A DNA stretch of 64,000 nucleotides from positions 1 to 64,000 of the forward strand of contig NZ_FZOW01000012.1 of NCBI RefSeq assembly GCF_900188125.1. Reading direction: 5' to 3'. The DNA comes from Rhodococcoides kyotonense. GTDB taxonomy: Bacteria; Actinomycetota; Actinomycetes; Mycobacteriales; Mycobacteriaceae. The notes under the pieces were generated by a model that was not told the DNA's origin, did no database searches, and worked only from the letters and a program-made list of their open reading frames with translations. Made by a program: the position numbers and the translations under genes. Of the stretch, positions 9,883 to 18,765 are shown piece by piece (position 1 is the first letter of the stretch; each line of letters opens with the position of its first letter).

Positions 9883-11394
9883 CGTCGGCCGCGTTCCCCG
9901 CAACACCACGTAGACGCCGACGGCCGAGACCGCCATCAGGCCGGTACTCCACGCTGCGGCGAGGTTGAAGCCGTCGACGAAGCTCGATGCGGCCAGCTCA
10001 CGCAGCTGGTCGTTCAGCGGAGCGGGTAGGTACTCGGCGACGGCCATTCCGCCACCGACGGTTTCCGAGGCGGGCCCGGCGATCTCGGGTGGAGTCTCGG
10101 GAGGGAGAGCGTTCTGGACGCCGTGCCGGTAGACAGTGGTCCCGATGGTGCCGAGGATTGCGATTCCGACTGCACCGCCGAGTTCGGCGCCGGTCTCGGA
10201 CAGTGCCGATGCGGCGCCTGCCTTCTCTGGTGCCGCTGCGGTGAGGACGATGTCGGAGTTGAGCGTCGACGCTGCTCCGATGCCGAACATCATCGCGGTC
10301 ATGCCGGCGATCAGCAGGGGCAGCCCCGATCCGGGTTGGATGAACACCATGGTTCCTGCTCCGATGGCGATGAGCAGCAGGCCACCGGCGATGATCGCAC
10401 CCGTCGGGATGAACTTGCTGAGGGTCGGTGACAGGACTGCGCCTGCGGCGGCAGCAGCTGCGGGAATCAGCAGCCACAGTCCGGCCGCGAGTGGGCCGAG
10501 TCCGACGATCAGTTGGAGATATTGCGAGGCGAACAAGCTGAATCCCGTCACCGCGAAGATGACCAGGAACTGGACGACGACGGCGGCGCTGAAGGCACGT
10601 TCGGCGAACAGGGATACATCGATCAGCGGATCACGACCTCGGCGTTGGCGCCGGACGAAGAAGAAGCCGAGGATCAGCCCGCCGACCGCCGTCGAGATGG
10701 TGGCGGCGTCGAGGCCGTCCTGCGCGCCGTGTTTGATGGCGTAGACGATTCCCAGCATCGCCGTGATCGACAGGACGACGCTGACGGGGTCGAACTTTCC
10801 GGGGTTCGGATCGACGAATTCCGGTACCAGTAGCGGCGCGCTGATCAGCAACAACACCATGATGGGGATGTTGACGAGGAAGACCGAGCCCCACCAGAAG
10901 TGCTCGAGCAGAAAGCCTCCGACGACGGGGCCGATCGCGCCGCCACCTGCGAATCCTGCCGTCCACAATCCGATCGCTTCCTTGCGTTGGCCGGGATCGT
11001 GAAACATGTTGCGGATCAACGACAGTGTGCTCGGTGCGATCGTTGCGCCGCCGACTCCCAGCAGTGCGCGTGCGACCAGCAGCATCTCGGGCGTGGTGGA
11101 GAACGCCGCGATGAGCGAGGCGGCCCCGAAGACGAGCGCCCCGATCATCAGGAGTTTGCGACGGCCTATCCGGTCACCGATCGAGCCCATCGTGATGAGG
11201 AGGCCGGCGAGCAGGAATCCGTAGAGGTCGAGAATCCAGAGCGTCTGATTGCTACTGGGTTCGAGGTCTGCCGTCACGGCCGGCAAGGCGAGATACAGAA
11301 CGGAGATGTCCATCGAGACCAGAAGGATGGGGATGACGAGAACACTGAGTCCGAGCCAGTCCTTGCGAGTCGCCTTGTCGTGCACGTTGTTCAC
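9859..11394 (-). CDS. MFS drug exporter, DHA2 (14-TM, EmrB/QacA) type
   Basis: A 511-residue, 14-helix proton-driven multidrug antiporter. Visible hallmarks are MDISVLYLALP in TM1, motif A (GSIGDRIGRRKLL) and motif C (GVGGATIAPSTLSLI). GTG at 11392-11394 is chosen over an upstream GTG at 11433 because GAAGAGGGG lies 7-8 bases before it. The last residues HVHENT come from the palindromic repeat and are not part of the family fold. No regulator is adjacent. Substrate not predictable. Confidence 0.88.
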   Translation of the reverse strand: MNNVHDKATRKDWLGLSVLVIPILLVSMDISVLYLALPAVTADLEPSSNQTLWILDLYGFLLAGLLITMGSIGDRIGRRKLLMIGALVFGAASLIAAFSTTPEMLLVARALLGVGGATIAPSTLSLIRNMFHDPGQRKEAIGLWTAGFAGGGAIGPVVGGFLLEHFWWGSVFLVNIPIMVLLLISAPLLVPEFVDPNPGKFDPVSVVLSITAMLGIVYAIKHGAQDGLDAATISTAVGGLILGFFFVRRQRRGRDPLIDVSLFAERAFSAAVVVQFLVIFAVTGFSLFASQYLQLIVGLGPLAAGLWLLIPAAAAAAGAVLSPTLSKFIPTGAIIAGGLLLIAIGAGTMVFIQPGSGLPLLIAGMTAMMFGIGAASTLNSDIVLTAAAPEKAGAASALSETGAELGGAVGIAILGTIGTTVYRHGVQNALPPETPPEIAGPASETVGGGMAVAEYLPAPLNDQLRELAASSFVDGFNLAAAWSTGLMAVSAVGVYVVLRGTRPTPHVHENT

Positions 11395-11500
11395 GGTTCC
11401 CCTCTTCTCGAGTCCACCCAGTTTTCGAGTCACCGGATGAGGACGCGATCATGACGGTACCGTCGGAGCGTCAGGTGCAACCGATCCGAGAGGAAATCCT

Positions 11501-11797
11501 GTGCTCAGTGATCTGAAGGTCGTCGCTACGATCACCGCGAAGCCGGAGTCGGTGGACGCCGTCCGTGCCGGTTTGGCCGCCCTCGCAGCGGAATCCCTAC
11601 ACGAGGACGGCAACGTCTCCTACGAGCTGTTCGAGTCGGATTCGGAGCGCGGAACTTTCGTCACCATCGAGGTGTGGCAGTCGGAGGACGACTTGGCCGC
11701 GCACATGCAGACACCGCACCTGCAGAAAGCGCTGGCAGAGTTCGCCGAGCACCTGGCCGCGCCGCCTGCGATCCACCCGTTACGCGTAGTTCACTGA
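11501..11797 (+). CDS. ABM-domain putative quinol monooxygenase
   Basis: A 98-residue antibiotic-biosynthesis-monooxygenase (ABM, ferredoxin-like fold) protein: VVATITAKPESVDAVRAGL, VSYELFESD, FVTIEVWQSEDDLAAHMQTPH. Relatives such as YgiN oxidise quinols without cofactor and usually form dimers. GTG start with GAGG seven bases upstream. Divergent from the DHA2 exporter across about 106 bp and convergent with the YhgE-like gene, whose stop overlaps its end by 18 bases. Confidence 0.8.
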   Translation: MLSDLKVVATITAKPESVDAVRAGLAALAAESLHEDGNVSYELFESDSERGTFVTIEVWQSEDDLAAHMQTPHLQKALAEFAEHLAAPPAIHPLRVVH

Positions 11798-13216
11798 CGG
11801 TTTGGAGGCTCCTCGGTACACCAGCCCGGATACGACGAGCAGTGCCGCGGTGAGTGCGACGGCGACCCAGCCGGTCGACGTCAATGCGCCGTTGCCGATC
11901 TCGCGGGCACCGGCTGCGGTGTAGGCCATCGGCATGAACGCCGACAGCTGGCCCCAGATCGCCGCGTTCGACGCGTATGCCGCGCCGCAGACGACGACCT
12001 GAACCAGCAGAAGCGCCACGTTGACGGCCTGACCGACGGTGGCGCCCAGCAATCGCTGGATCGCTCCCGCGGCGGCGAGATATGCAGCCGCGGACACCAG
12101 AAGGAACGCTCCGGCGCCGACGAGGGCTCCGACGGCGGCGTCGGGTGCGGTGAACGCGAAGGCCAGCGCAGCGCAGATGCCGACGGCCAGCGACGCGGTC
12201 GCTGCTGCGATCCACCTCAGCCTGGAATCACGGCTGAGGACTCTGACCAGGCTGACTGCGCCGACGGCTCCGACAGCGACGAGCGCGGAGATCAGGTACG
12301 GCGCGACCGGGGTCGACGGTGAATCGACCGGGGTGGCGACGGGGGACGCGTTCGGTGCGGACAGTTCCTTCGCCGACGGCAGCCCGGTCGTCGCGTCGGT
12401 GACGTTGGTCTTGATGCCGTCGACGATTCCCGGCACCGGCTCGACGGAGGTGACCAGTTGCTGGGTGCCTGCTCGCAGCTGTTGTCCGCCGTCGTCGAGC
12501 TGGCCGAGCCCGTCGCGCAGCTGAACCGTCGCATCGCCGATTTGGTTTGTCGCGGTGAGGAATTGGCCCGAGGGGTCGTTGAGCTCGCCGGACAGCTGGC
12601 GTGCGCCGCCCTTCAGTTCGGCGAGCTGGTCGAGTGTCTGCGGTCCGAGGCCCTGAGTGTTCAGAGTGTCGATGACGCCGCGGATCTGTGCGGCTGCTTC
12701 CTGCGATCCGGGCGTCGGGAATGCGGCGACCTGCGTCGCAGCAGCTTCGAGCTGCGCGGTGAAGGCACTCTGCTGCTCTCCGAAACCGGTGAGCTGGTCG
12801 ACGACCTGATCCACGCCGCCGCTGATCTGGGATGCGCCGTCGCCGAGCTGTCCGATGCCGTCGCGGTATTGGACCCACCCGTCGGCCAATTGGACCGTGC
12901 CGTCGTGGGCTTGCGTGATGCCGTCGGCGAGCTGTCCGGCGCCGTCGTTCAGCTGATTGCCGCCGTCGGTCAGCTGCGTCAGGCCACCGGACAGGAAGCT
13001 GATGGGTAGGCTGGCCTTCTGCAGGCTCTGTCGAGATGTCGCCAGAGGGTCACCGGACGGCGTCTCGGCGGACACCTCGGGGACGGATGCTGCGGCCTCG
13101 TCGGTCGGATTCAGGTCGTGGCCTGCTCCGAGGGTGAAGGCGCCGGCAGCGACCAGAGGAAATGCAATGGCGACGAGAGCAGCGCCCGGTCGCCGGAGGA
13201 TCCGAAATTTACCCAT
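11780..13216 (-). CDS. YhgE/Pip-like membrane protein with heptad repeats
   Basis: A 478-residue integral membrane protein. After one N-terminal helix there is a long extracytoplasmic segment with repeats of the type LADGxxQLxDG (about residues 85-150 and 230-290), the signature of YhgE/Pip proteins and related ABC-2/MmpL-like exporters. Five to six C-terminal helices end with VYRGASKP. The family includes phage-infection proteins and partners of type VII secretion. ATG at 13216 has AGGA upstream; the longer frame to 13273 is disfavoured. It stands alone with no ESX gene in view. Confidence 0.75.
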   Translation of the reverse strand: MGKFRILRRPGAALVAIAFPLVAAGAFTLGAGHDLNPTDEAAASVPEVSAETPSGDPLATSRQSLQKASLPISFLSGGLTQLTDGGNQLNDGAGQLADGITQAHDGTVQLADGWVQYRDGIGQLGDGASQISGGVDQVVDQLTGFGEQQSAFTAQLEAAATQVAAFPTPGSQEAAAQIRGVIDTLNTQGLGPQTLDQLAELKGGARQLSGELNDPSGQFLTATNQIGDATVQLRDGLGQLDDGGQQLRAGTQQLVTSVEPVPGIVDGIKTNVTDATTGLPSAKELSAPNASPVATPVDSPSTPVAPYLISALVAVGAVGAVSLVRVLSRDSRLRWIAAATASLAVGICAALAFAFTAPDAAVGALVGAGAFLLVSAAAYLAAAGAIQRLLGATVGQAVNVALLLVQVVVCGAAYASNAAIWGQLSAFMPMAYTAAGAREIGNGALTSTGWVAVALTAALLVVSGLVYRGASKPSVNYA

Positions 13217-13330
13217 AGTGGTCCTGAGGCTAACTGCCTCGGAGGAGTGCTCCGACCACCCCGAGTCGTCCAATCGACGGGAAATGAGCTCTGAGCAGGC
13301 TCTCTAAGAGTCCTATGAGGATTCGAGCCG

Positions 13331-13927
13331 CTACCGGTTTCGCGGCAGCAAATCCCACACGTGTTGGGTCTCGTTGACCGACGCCACCGATCGGTTTCCG
13401 TTGCGCGAGTACAGGATTCGTGTGATGGAGCAGTAGTCGATCGGAAAACCCAGTACCTTGGGCGTTCCCAGAATCTCCTGGAGCACGATGTTGATCACTC
13501 CGCCGTGCGCGAAGACGACGACGGTATCGCTGTGTTCCAGCCCGTCGACCGCCCCAGCGATGCCCGCGCGCACGCGCGAACGGAACGCGGCTTCGTCGAC
13601 CTGCTCGGGTAGGTGGCCTGCCTTGATGCGCTCGAACGCGTCGCGAAACTCCGTGCGCGCGGCTTCGATGGGGATGTAGCCGGCGAAGTCGCGGTCGTAC
13701 TCGGCGATGCGCTCGTCCGTCTCGAGCGTCAGACCGAGTTCGGCGGCGAGGACGGTTCCGGTCTGCAGCGCGCGCAGCTGGGTGCTGGCGACCGTCCGTG
13801 CGATCGGGAAGCGGGCCAACGCGTCGGGCACGCGTTGTGCTTGTTCGTGCCCAAGCCCGTCGAGCGGCGGGTCGGCCGAGTCCTCGGATCGCTGAGGGAG
13901 CGCATGTCGGACCAGGATCAGTTGCAC
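13331..13927 (-). CDS. Histidine phosphatase superfamily protein (phosphoglycerate mutase-like)
   Basis: A 198-residue protein with the phosphohistidine motif LVRHA near its start, a TQLRALQTG motif, and the second catalytic histidine in VVVFAHGGVI. Such proteins are broad-specificity cytosolic phosphatases. GTG at 13925-13927 places the RHG-type motif at the usual position, 8 residues in; the ORF extends to 13957 without homology. The start lies only 5 bases below the stop of the upstream LysR gene, so they may be co-transcribed. Confidence 0.85.
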   Translation of the reverse strand: MQLILVRHALPQRSEDSADPPLDGLGHEQAQRVPDALARFPIARTVASTQLRALQTGTVLAAELGLTLETDERIAEYDRDFAGYIPIEAARTEFRDAFERIKAGHLPEQVDEAAFRSRVRAGIAGAVDGLEHSDTVVVFAHGGVINIVLQEILGTPKVLGFPIDYCSITRILYSRNGNRSVASVNETQHVWDLLPRNR

Positions 13928-13931
13928 GGCT

Positions 13932-14834
13932 CTACCTAACCACGAGGCTTCGGCCACTGCGGATCACCATCGTCCGAAATGCCTGAACCTGCCGCGCGAG
14001 CTGACGCGCAGGCCACACCATGCCTATCCGGCGCCGCGCGGACAGGTCGTCGATCCGGACCTCGACGGTTTCCGGGCCGTGCCCACGCAGCCGAGGGAGG
14101 ATGCTGATTCCGAGTCCGGCGCCGACGAGGCCGCGCACGGTGTGGATGTCCTGGCCTTCGAATGCGATGTCGGGCGCGATTCCGGCTTCGGCCCACAGGT
14201 CCTCGCAGATCGAACGCATGCCGAATCCGTGGCCCATCGCGACGTAGTTCTCGTCGGCGGTGTCGGTCAGGTTCACCGATCTACGACGCGCGAGCCGGTG
14301 ATCGGCAGGCACGACCAGCACGAGACGTTCCTCGTACAGCTGGAACGAGTTGTCTTCGGTGTGTTCGGTACTCAGCGCGACGAAGGCGACGTCGGCCGAA
14401 CCGTCGTCGAGTCGGTCGAGGCAGCGCGCGCGAGCGCCCTGATCGAGCACGAACGTGACGGCCGGGTGATCCATGCGGAACTTCTTGATCAGCGCAGGCA
14501 CGATGTCCTCGCCGAGCGTGTTCTGGAAGCTGATCGAGATACGGCCACGGGCCCGCGCGTCGTGCTCGCTCATGGCGTCGAGGCCGGCTTCCAGATCGAC
14601 GACGGCTCGCTCGAGGTACGGAACGAGGATGCGGCCTGCCGTCGTCAAGGAGATTCCCCGCCCGTGTCGCTCGACGATGTCGACCCCGAGGATCGCCGAC
14701 GCCCTCGCCATCTGGCGACTGACCGTCGGCTGGGGGACTCCGAGTACGTGCGATGCCTCGGTGATGTGCTCGGTGTCGGCGACGGCCAGGATCGTCGGTA
14801 TCAGCGGGAGCAGTGCCTGTGCCTCGTCGCGCAT
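13932..14834 (-). CDS. LysR-family transcriptional regulator
   Basis: About 300 residues with an N-terminal winged HTH (ITEASHVLGVPQPTVSRQMARASAILG) and a C-terminal LysR substrate-binding fold (FRMDHPAVTFVL, GLGISILPRL). It lies head to head with an MFS transporter 83 bp away, the usual arrangement in which the LysR protein controls the neighbour. Starts at 14858, 14876 or 14897 are also possible; 14834 is used because homology starts there, though no clear ribosome site was seen. Effector unknown. Confidence 0.87.
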   Translation of the reverse strand: MRDEAQALLPLIPTILAVADTEHITEASHVLGVPQPTVSRQMARASAILGVDIVERHGRGISLTTAGRILVPYLERAVVDLEAGLDAMSEHDARARGRISISFQNTLGEDIVPALIKKFRMDHPAVTFVLDQGARARCLDRLDDGSADVAFVALSTEHTEDNSFQLYEERLVLVVPADHRLARRRSVNLTDTADENYVAMGHGFGMRSICEDLWAEAGIAPDIAFEGQDIHTVRGLVGAGLGISILPRLRGHGPETVEVRIDDLSARRRIGMVWPARQLARQVQAFRTMVIRSGRSLVVR

Positions 14835-14916
14835 CGACAAATCATATCGCCGACGCATGAGTTCGAGGCACTTCATGCATTGGACGTATGTTCCCACGGC
14901 TCCTAACGTCGAGGCA

Positions 14917-16128
14917 ATGAGTTCATCGGTCAGCGAAATCCAGCTCGACGGGTGGGAAGGCCATCCCCGTGGTTCCCGTCAGTACAAGCGACTCGTTGCC
15001 GCGCTGCTGTTCGCCGGTATCGCGACGTTCGCGCAGTTGTACTCGGTTCAGGGCATTCTGCCGCTGATCGCGTCGAACCTGCAGATCACGCCGTCGCAGT
15101 CGTCTCTCGCGGTCGGGTTGGCGACCGTCGGCGTCGCGGTGTCGGTGCTGCCGTGGTCGATCGTCGCCGATCGGATCGGGCGCGTGAGGGCGATGAGCAT
15201 CTCGATCGTCGTCGCGACGGTGTTGGGTCTCGTCGTTCCGCTGTCCGGATCGTTGCCGGTGCTGCTGTCGATTCGTTTCTTCGAGGGCGCTGCGCTGGGC
15301 GGACTGCCCGCGATCGCCATCGCCTACCTGAGCGAAGAAGTACACCGGAAGCACACTGCACTCGCCGCGGCGACGTACGTGTCGGGTACGACGCTCGGCG
15401 GACTGCTCGGGCGGATCGTCGCAGGTCCCGTCGCCGAGTACACGAACTGGCGCATCGGAACGTTGACCGTGTCGGTCATCGCGGCCGTCGCCGCTGGGCT
15501 GTTCCTGCTGCTCGCCCCGAAGCCGCGACGCTTCGTCGGCGGAACGTCCGACGGTCCGTCGCTCGGCACACGCCTCCGGGCGAACCTACGAGATCCGGGG
15601 ATGCTCGCGCTGTACGCGCAGGGCTTCTTGCTGATGGGTGGGTTCGTCGCGATCTACAACTTCCTCGGATTCCGGCTCGAGGGCGAGCAGTTCGGGCTGC
15701 CGCAGTCGCTGATCAGCCTGATCTTCGTCGCGTACCTGAGCGGTACGGTGTCGTCGCGTGTCGCCGGCCAACTGGCGACGAAGCACGGGCGCAGCAAGGT
15801 ACTCGCCGGTTCGACGGCCGTCATGATCGCGGGTGTCGCCCTGACGATCAGCAGCAATCTGATCGTCATTCTCGTCGGGCTCGTCGTGCTGACCATCGGA
15901 TTCTTCGCGGCCCACGCGATCGCGTCGGGATGGACGGGTCAGCGCGCGACCGTCGGCCGGGCGCAGGCCACGTCGCTGTACAACCTCTTCTACTACGGCG
16001 GGTCTTCGCTGGTCGGCTGGATCGGCGGCGTTGTCTACCAGCAGTTCGGATGGACGGCGATGGCGCTGTTCGTGATGACACTCGCCGGATCGGCGGCAGT
16101 TCTCATGCGGGTCACGGCTTCGCGATAG
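14917..16128 (+). CDS. MFS transporter, YnfM-like
   Basis: A 403-residue, 12-helix major facilitator. After a short cytosolic N-terminus, TM1 reads LFAGIATFAQLYSVQGILP, motif A appears as VADRIGRVRAMSI, and the second half starts near MLALYAQGFLLMGGFVAIYNFLGFRL. This pattern matches the YnfM/YdhC-like efflux branch. ATG at 14917 follows GTCGAGGCA. Probably regulated by the divergent LysR gene. Substrate unknown. Confidence 0.85.
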   Translation: MSSSVSEIQLDGWEGHPRGSRQYKRLVAALLFAGIATFAQLYSVQGILPLIASNLQITPSQSSLAVGLATVGVAVSVLPWSIVADRIGRVRAMSISIVVATVLGLVVPLSGSLPVLLSIRFFEGAALGGLPAIAIAYLSEEVHRKHTALAAATYVSGTTLGGLLGRIVAGPVAEYTNWRIGTLTVSVIAAVAAGLFLLLAPKPRRFVGGTSDGPSLGTRLRANLRDPGMLALYAQGFLLMGGFVAIYNFLGFRLEGEQFGLPQSLISLIFVAYLSGTVSSRVAGQLATKHGRSKVLAGSTAVMIAGVALTISSNLIVILVGLVVLTIGFFAAHAIASGWTGQRATVGRAQATSLYNLFYYGGSSLVGWIGGVVYQQFGWTAMALFVMTLAGSAAVLMRVTASR

Positions 16129-16144
16129 CTATGAAGGGGACGCA

Positions 16145-16327
16145 TCAGACCGCAGCCGCGAGCGCGACCGTCAGAGGCACGACGCTCAGACAGCAGATCG
16201 CCGCCACCAGCAGCGCGATGACGCGTCGGCGATTCCATTTCTGTTGAGCCCCCGCGGCAGCGGACACGAACAGAACGAACCCGACGCACACCGACGCGAT
16301 GGTGACGGCGACCGGCAGTGAGATCAC
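16145..16327 (-). CDS. Small two-helix membrane protein
   Basis: A 60-residue protein with two hydrophobic stretches (about residues 5-27 and 35-58) separated by QQKWNRRRV. Its GTG start (16325-16327) follows directly on the TAA stop of the PPOX gene (16328-16330), so translation is likely coupled. No family is recognised. It could be an artefact of GC-rich sequence, but the tight coupling and clean two-helix pattern favour a real gene. Confidence 0.5.
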   Translation of the reverse strand: MISLPVAVTIASVCVGFVLFVSAAAGAQQKWNRRRVIALLVAAICCLSVVPLTVALAAAV

Positions 16328-16726
16328 TTATTTGATCTTGCCCCACCCGACGTAGGCGTCGATCTCGAGGTGGCCGGTGACGCGAGCCTGGTCGCGCACG
16401 GGGTACTTGTCGCCGGTGTAGTGCGTGGAGATGCGGTCGATGTCGACGAGATCCGGGTCGTCCTGCAGCGTGATCGTGCCGTGGACGGTGACGTGGGTGT
16501 ACCAGCTGGACTCGTCGAGCACCGAGATCGAGACCTTGGGGTTGGCCTTGATGTGCTCGAGGCGCTTACGGTCGGCCTGGAAGTTGAGGACGATCTTGCC
16601 GTCTTCCCACAGGTACCACGTGGGTGCGGTGATGGGAGTTCCATCGGCGCGAACGACGGCCATGACGGCGGGGTTCGGCTTCTTCAGAAGTTCGACGGCA
16701 TCTGCGGGCAACGGTGGCTTGGGCAT
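16328..16726 (-). CDS. PPOX-class, probably F420-dependent, oxidoreductase
   Basis: A 132-residue split-barrel flavin/deazaflavin-binding protein: VMAVVRADGTPITAPTWYLWEDGKIVLNF, KANPKVSISVLDE, VTVHGTITL. This layout matches the PPOX-class F420-dependent group common in mycolata, where F420H2 reduces unsaturated substrates. Which cofactor is used cannot be proved from sequence. The start ATG at 16726 is preceded by a GC-rich hairpin that ends the upstream fabH gene. Confidence 0.85.
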   Translation of the reverse strand: MPKPPLPADAVELLKKPNPAVMAVVRADGTPITAPTWYLWEDGKIVLNFQADRKRLEHIKANPKVSISVLDESSWYTHVTVHGTITLQDDPDLVDIDRISTHYTGDKYPVRDQARVTGHLEIDAYVGWGKIK

Positions 16727-16738
16727 GCCTAGAGCCTA

Positions 16739-16796
16739 CCGAGATCGAAGTTGTGCACCGAAAACATGCGTTCAGAGTGCACAACCTCGATCTCGG
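16739..16796. terminator. Hairpin after fabH (palindrome family B, copy 1)
   Basis: Arms of 20 bp (CCGAGATCGAAGTTGTGCAC and its partner, one mismatch) around an 18-base loop CGAAAACATGCGTTCAGA. It lies 8 bases beyond the fabH stop on the minus strand and just before the PPOX start. A second member with the same CCGAGATCGA outer arm is at 57127-57190. Confidence 0.7.
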
Positions 16797-16804
16797 CGGA
16801 AGGG

Positions 16805-17809
16805 CTACAGCGTCGGGAGCTTGACGACCTGGCCGGCGTAGGACAGGCCCGCACCGAACGCGAGCAGCAACGCGGAATCGCCCGGCTTCACCTTGCCGGT
16901 ACGTAGCAGTTCCTCCATGGCCAGCGGGATCGACGCGGCCGACGTGTTGCCGGTCTCGGCGATGTCGTTGGCGACGGGGGTCTCCTCGGGCAGGTTGAGA
17001 CTCTTGGCAAGCAAGTCGGTGATGCGGCTGTTGGCCTGGTGAGGAACGAAGGCGTGTACTTCGTCGGCCTTCATGCCTGCGACGTCGAGCACCTTCTGCG
17101 CGGCCTTGCCCATCTCGAACGCGGCCCACCGGAACACGGAGATGCCGTTCATCTTGATCCAGGGACGCTCTGCGTCTGCCGTGGTGATGTAGTCGTACCA
17201 GTCGATGGTCTGAACGATGGCGTCCGACTGCGCACCGTCCGAACCCCACACGACCGGTCCGATCTCGGTCTCGTCGCTCGCTCCGACCACCACAGCGCCC
17301 GCGCCGTCGGCGAAGATGAAGCGCGTCGTCCGGTCGTACGGATCGGTGGTGAGACTCAGCTGCTCGGCGCCGATGACCAGCACGTGCTGCGCTGTACCGC
17401 CCTTGACCAGGTCGGACGCGACGGCCAGTGCGTAACAGAATCCTGCACACCCGGCGCAGATGTCGAACGCCGCCGGGCCCTTGGTGCCGAGTCCGTGTGC
17501 CACCTTCGCAGCTGCCTGCGGGGTCAGCTCGAGATGCGTCGACGTCGCAACGATGACGGTGTCGATCTGGTCCGCCGCGAGTCCGCTGGCCTCGAGGGCT
17601 TTCTTGCCTGCGGCGATGGACATCTTGACGACGTTGTCCTCGGGATCGGCGAAGCGCCGGTTCTTGATTCCCGAACGCGTCTGGATCCACTCGTCACTCG
17701 AGTCGATGAACTCGCAGATCTCGTCGTTGGTCACTACCCGCTCGGGTCGGTAGACACCCAGTCCGAGAAGCTTGGACTGCCGTCCCTGCGTCGTGCTGAT
17801 CGCACCCAT
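16805..17809 (-). CDS. fabH: Beta-ketoacyl-ACP synthase III
   Basis: A 334-residue KAS III that condenses an acyl-CoA primer with malonyl-ACP; in mycolata the enzyme links FAS-I products to meromycolate elongation. The catalytic triad is visible: Cys121 (in ICAGCAGFCYA), His259 (VPHQANSRI) and Asn290 (ETGNTSAAS). The C-terminal GAGLSYAGQVVKLP is typical. ATG at 17807-17809. Transcribed with the PPOX gene but separated by a hairpin. It could also be a KAS III-like enzyme of another lipid pathway, since no FAS-II gene is adjacent. Confidence 0.92.
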   Translation of the reverse strand: MGAISTTQGRQSKLLGLGVYRPERVVTNDEICEFIDSSDEWIQTRSGIKNRRFADPEDNVVKMSIAAGKKALEASGLAADQIDTVIVATSTHLELTPQAAAKVAHGLGTKGPAAFDICAGCAGFCYALAVASDLVKGGTAQHVLVIGAEQLSLTTDPYDRTTRFIFADGAGAVVVGASDETEIGPVVWGSDGAQSDAIVQTIDWYDYITTADAERPWIKMNGISVFRWAAFEMGKAAQKVLDVAGMKADEVHAFVPHQANSRITDLLAKSLNLPEETPVANDIAETGNTSAASIPLAMEELLRTGKVKPGDSALLLAFGAGLSYAGQVVKLPTL

Positions 17810-17904
17810 CTATGGTTCCTCTCTTGGCTACCGCGCCATCGCCGGGCTTCCGGGTCTTGGGCTGCGGGCTCGGTCACACGGTAACGTGCCCAGTCCTGCG
17901 GTGT

Positions 17905-18765
17905 TCACACCAGTTCGGCGATAAGTGCTGCGACCTCGGCGGGTCGATCGATCATCGCGTGGTGATGGGCATCGTCGACCGTCGTGAACCGTGCGTTCAG
18001 ATATCGCGCGAGTCGCTGTTGTTTTCGTACCCACGCGCGTCCCCACGGGGTGGGCCTGCCGGTGTGCGCTGCGGCCACGATCGTGGGCGCGGAGAACGAT
18101 GTTCGACGACGGATCCCGTTCAATTCCGCCGCCATGTCGGGGTAGACGAAATTCTCGATCATCGCCGCGCGCAGGTACGACGGGGTGCGATAGATCTGCC
18201 GCACCCAGTCGTACGTCTCGATCGGGATGCCGTCGGGTGGAATCGACTGGTTCAGAATGCGTCGGACCGTCGGTCCGAGGAGGTACTGCACCCCGCTTCT
18301 CGACGCCACCGCCGCCAGCAGGTGGGCAGTCTCGAGACGTATCCGACGCGGAACCACTGCCCACGGGTCGCGTTCGGCGCTGGAATCGAGCAACAGCATT
18401 CCCGACGCGCGGTCGGGATGCAGTCGAGCGAAAGCCTCCGCATAGAAACCGGCAATCGAGTGTCCGACGACCACTGCCGGCTCCCGGATCTCCAGCGCGT
18501 CGAGGACTCCGAGAATTCGCGAGGCTTCTCCCGTCACACTTGGAGACTCGTCTCGTGGCAGCGGCTCGCTGAGCCCGAATCCTGGCCGGTCGAACACGAC
18601 GACGGTGTGGAACGGGGACAGGATGCGGGCGCAGTCGTCCCAGTCGAACCAGTTGCCACCGAGCCCACCGCACAAGACCACCGGCGGTCCGCCTCCCTCG
18701 ACGACTACATGGGTCTCCAGACCGTGAACCGTCACGAACTTTCCCGGTGGTTTCATGTGAAACAT
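17905..18765 (-). CDS. Alpha/beta-fold hydrolase
   Basis: A 286-residue hydrolase with oxyanion HGG-like motif CGGLGGNW (about 32-39), a GFGLSEP loop, nucleophile motif GHSIAG with Ser103, and a C-terminal VDDAHHHAMIDRP holding the likely histidine. It starts directly after the lysX stop (18766), so it is probably co-transcribed with lysX. A signal peptide is not evident. Substrate unknown; a lipid ester is a guess from context only. Confidence 0.83.
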   Translation of the reverse strand: MFHMKPPGKFVTVHGLETHVVVEGGGPPVVLCGGLGGNWFDWDDCARILSPFHTVVVFDRPGFGLSEPLPRDESPSVTGEASRILGVLDALEIREPAVVVGHSIAGFYAEAFARLHPDRASGMLLLDSSAERDPWAVVPRRIRLETAHLLAAVASRSGVQYLLGPTVRRILNQSIPPDGIPIETYDWVRQIYRTPSYLRAAMIENFVYPDMAAELNGIRRRTSFSAPTIVAAAHTGRPTPWGRAWVRKQQRLARYLNARFTTVDDAHHHAMIDRPAEVAALIAELV

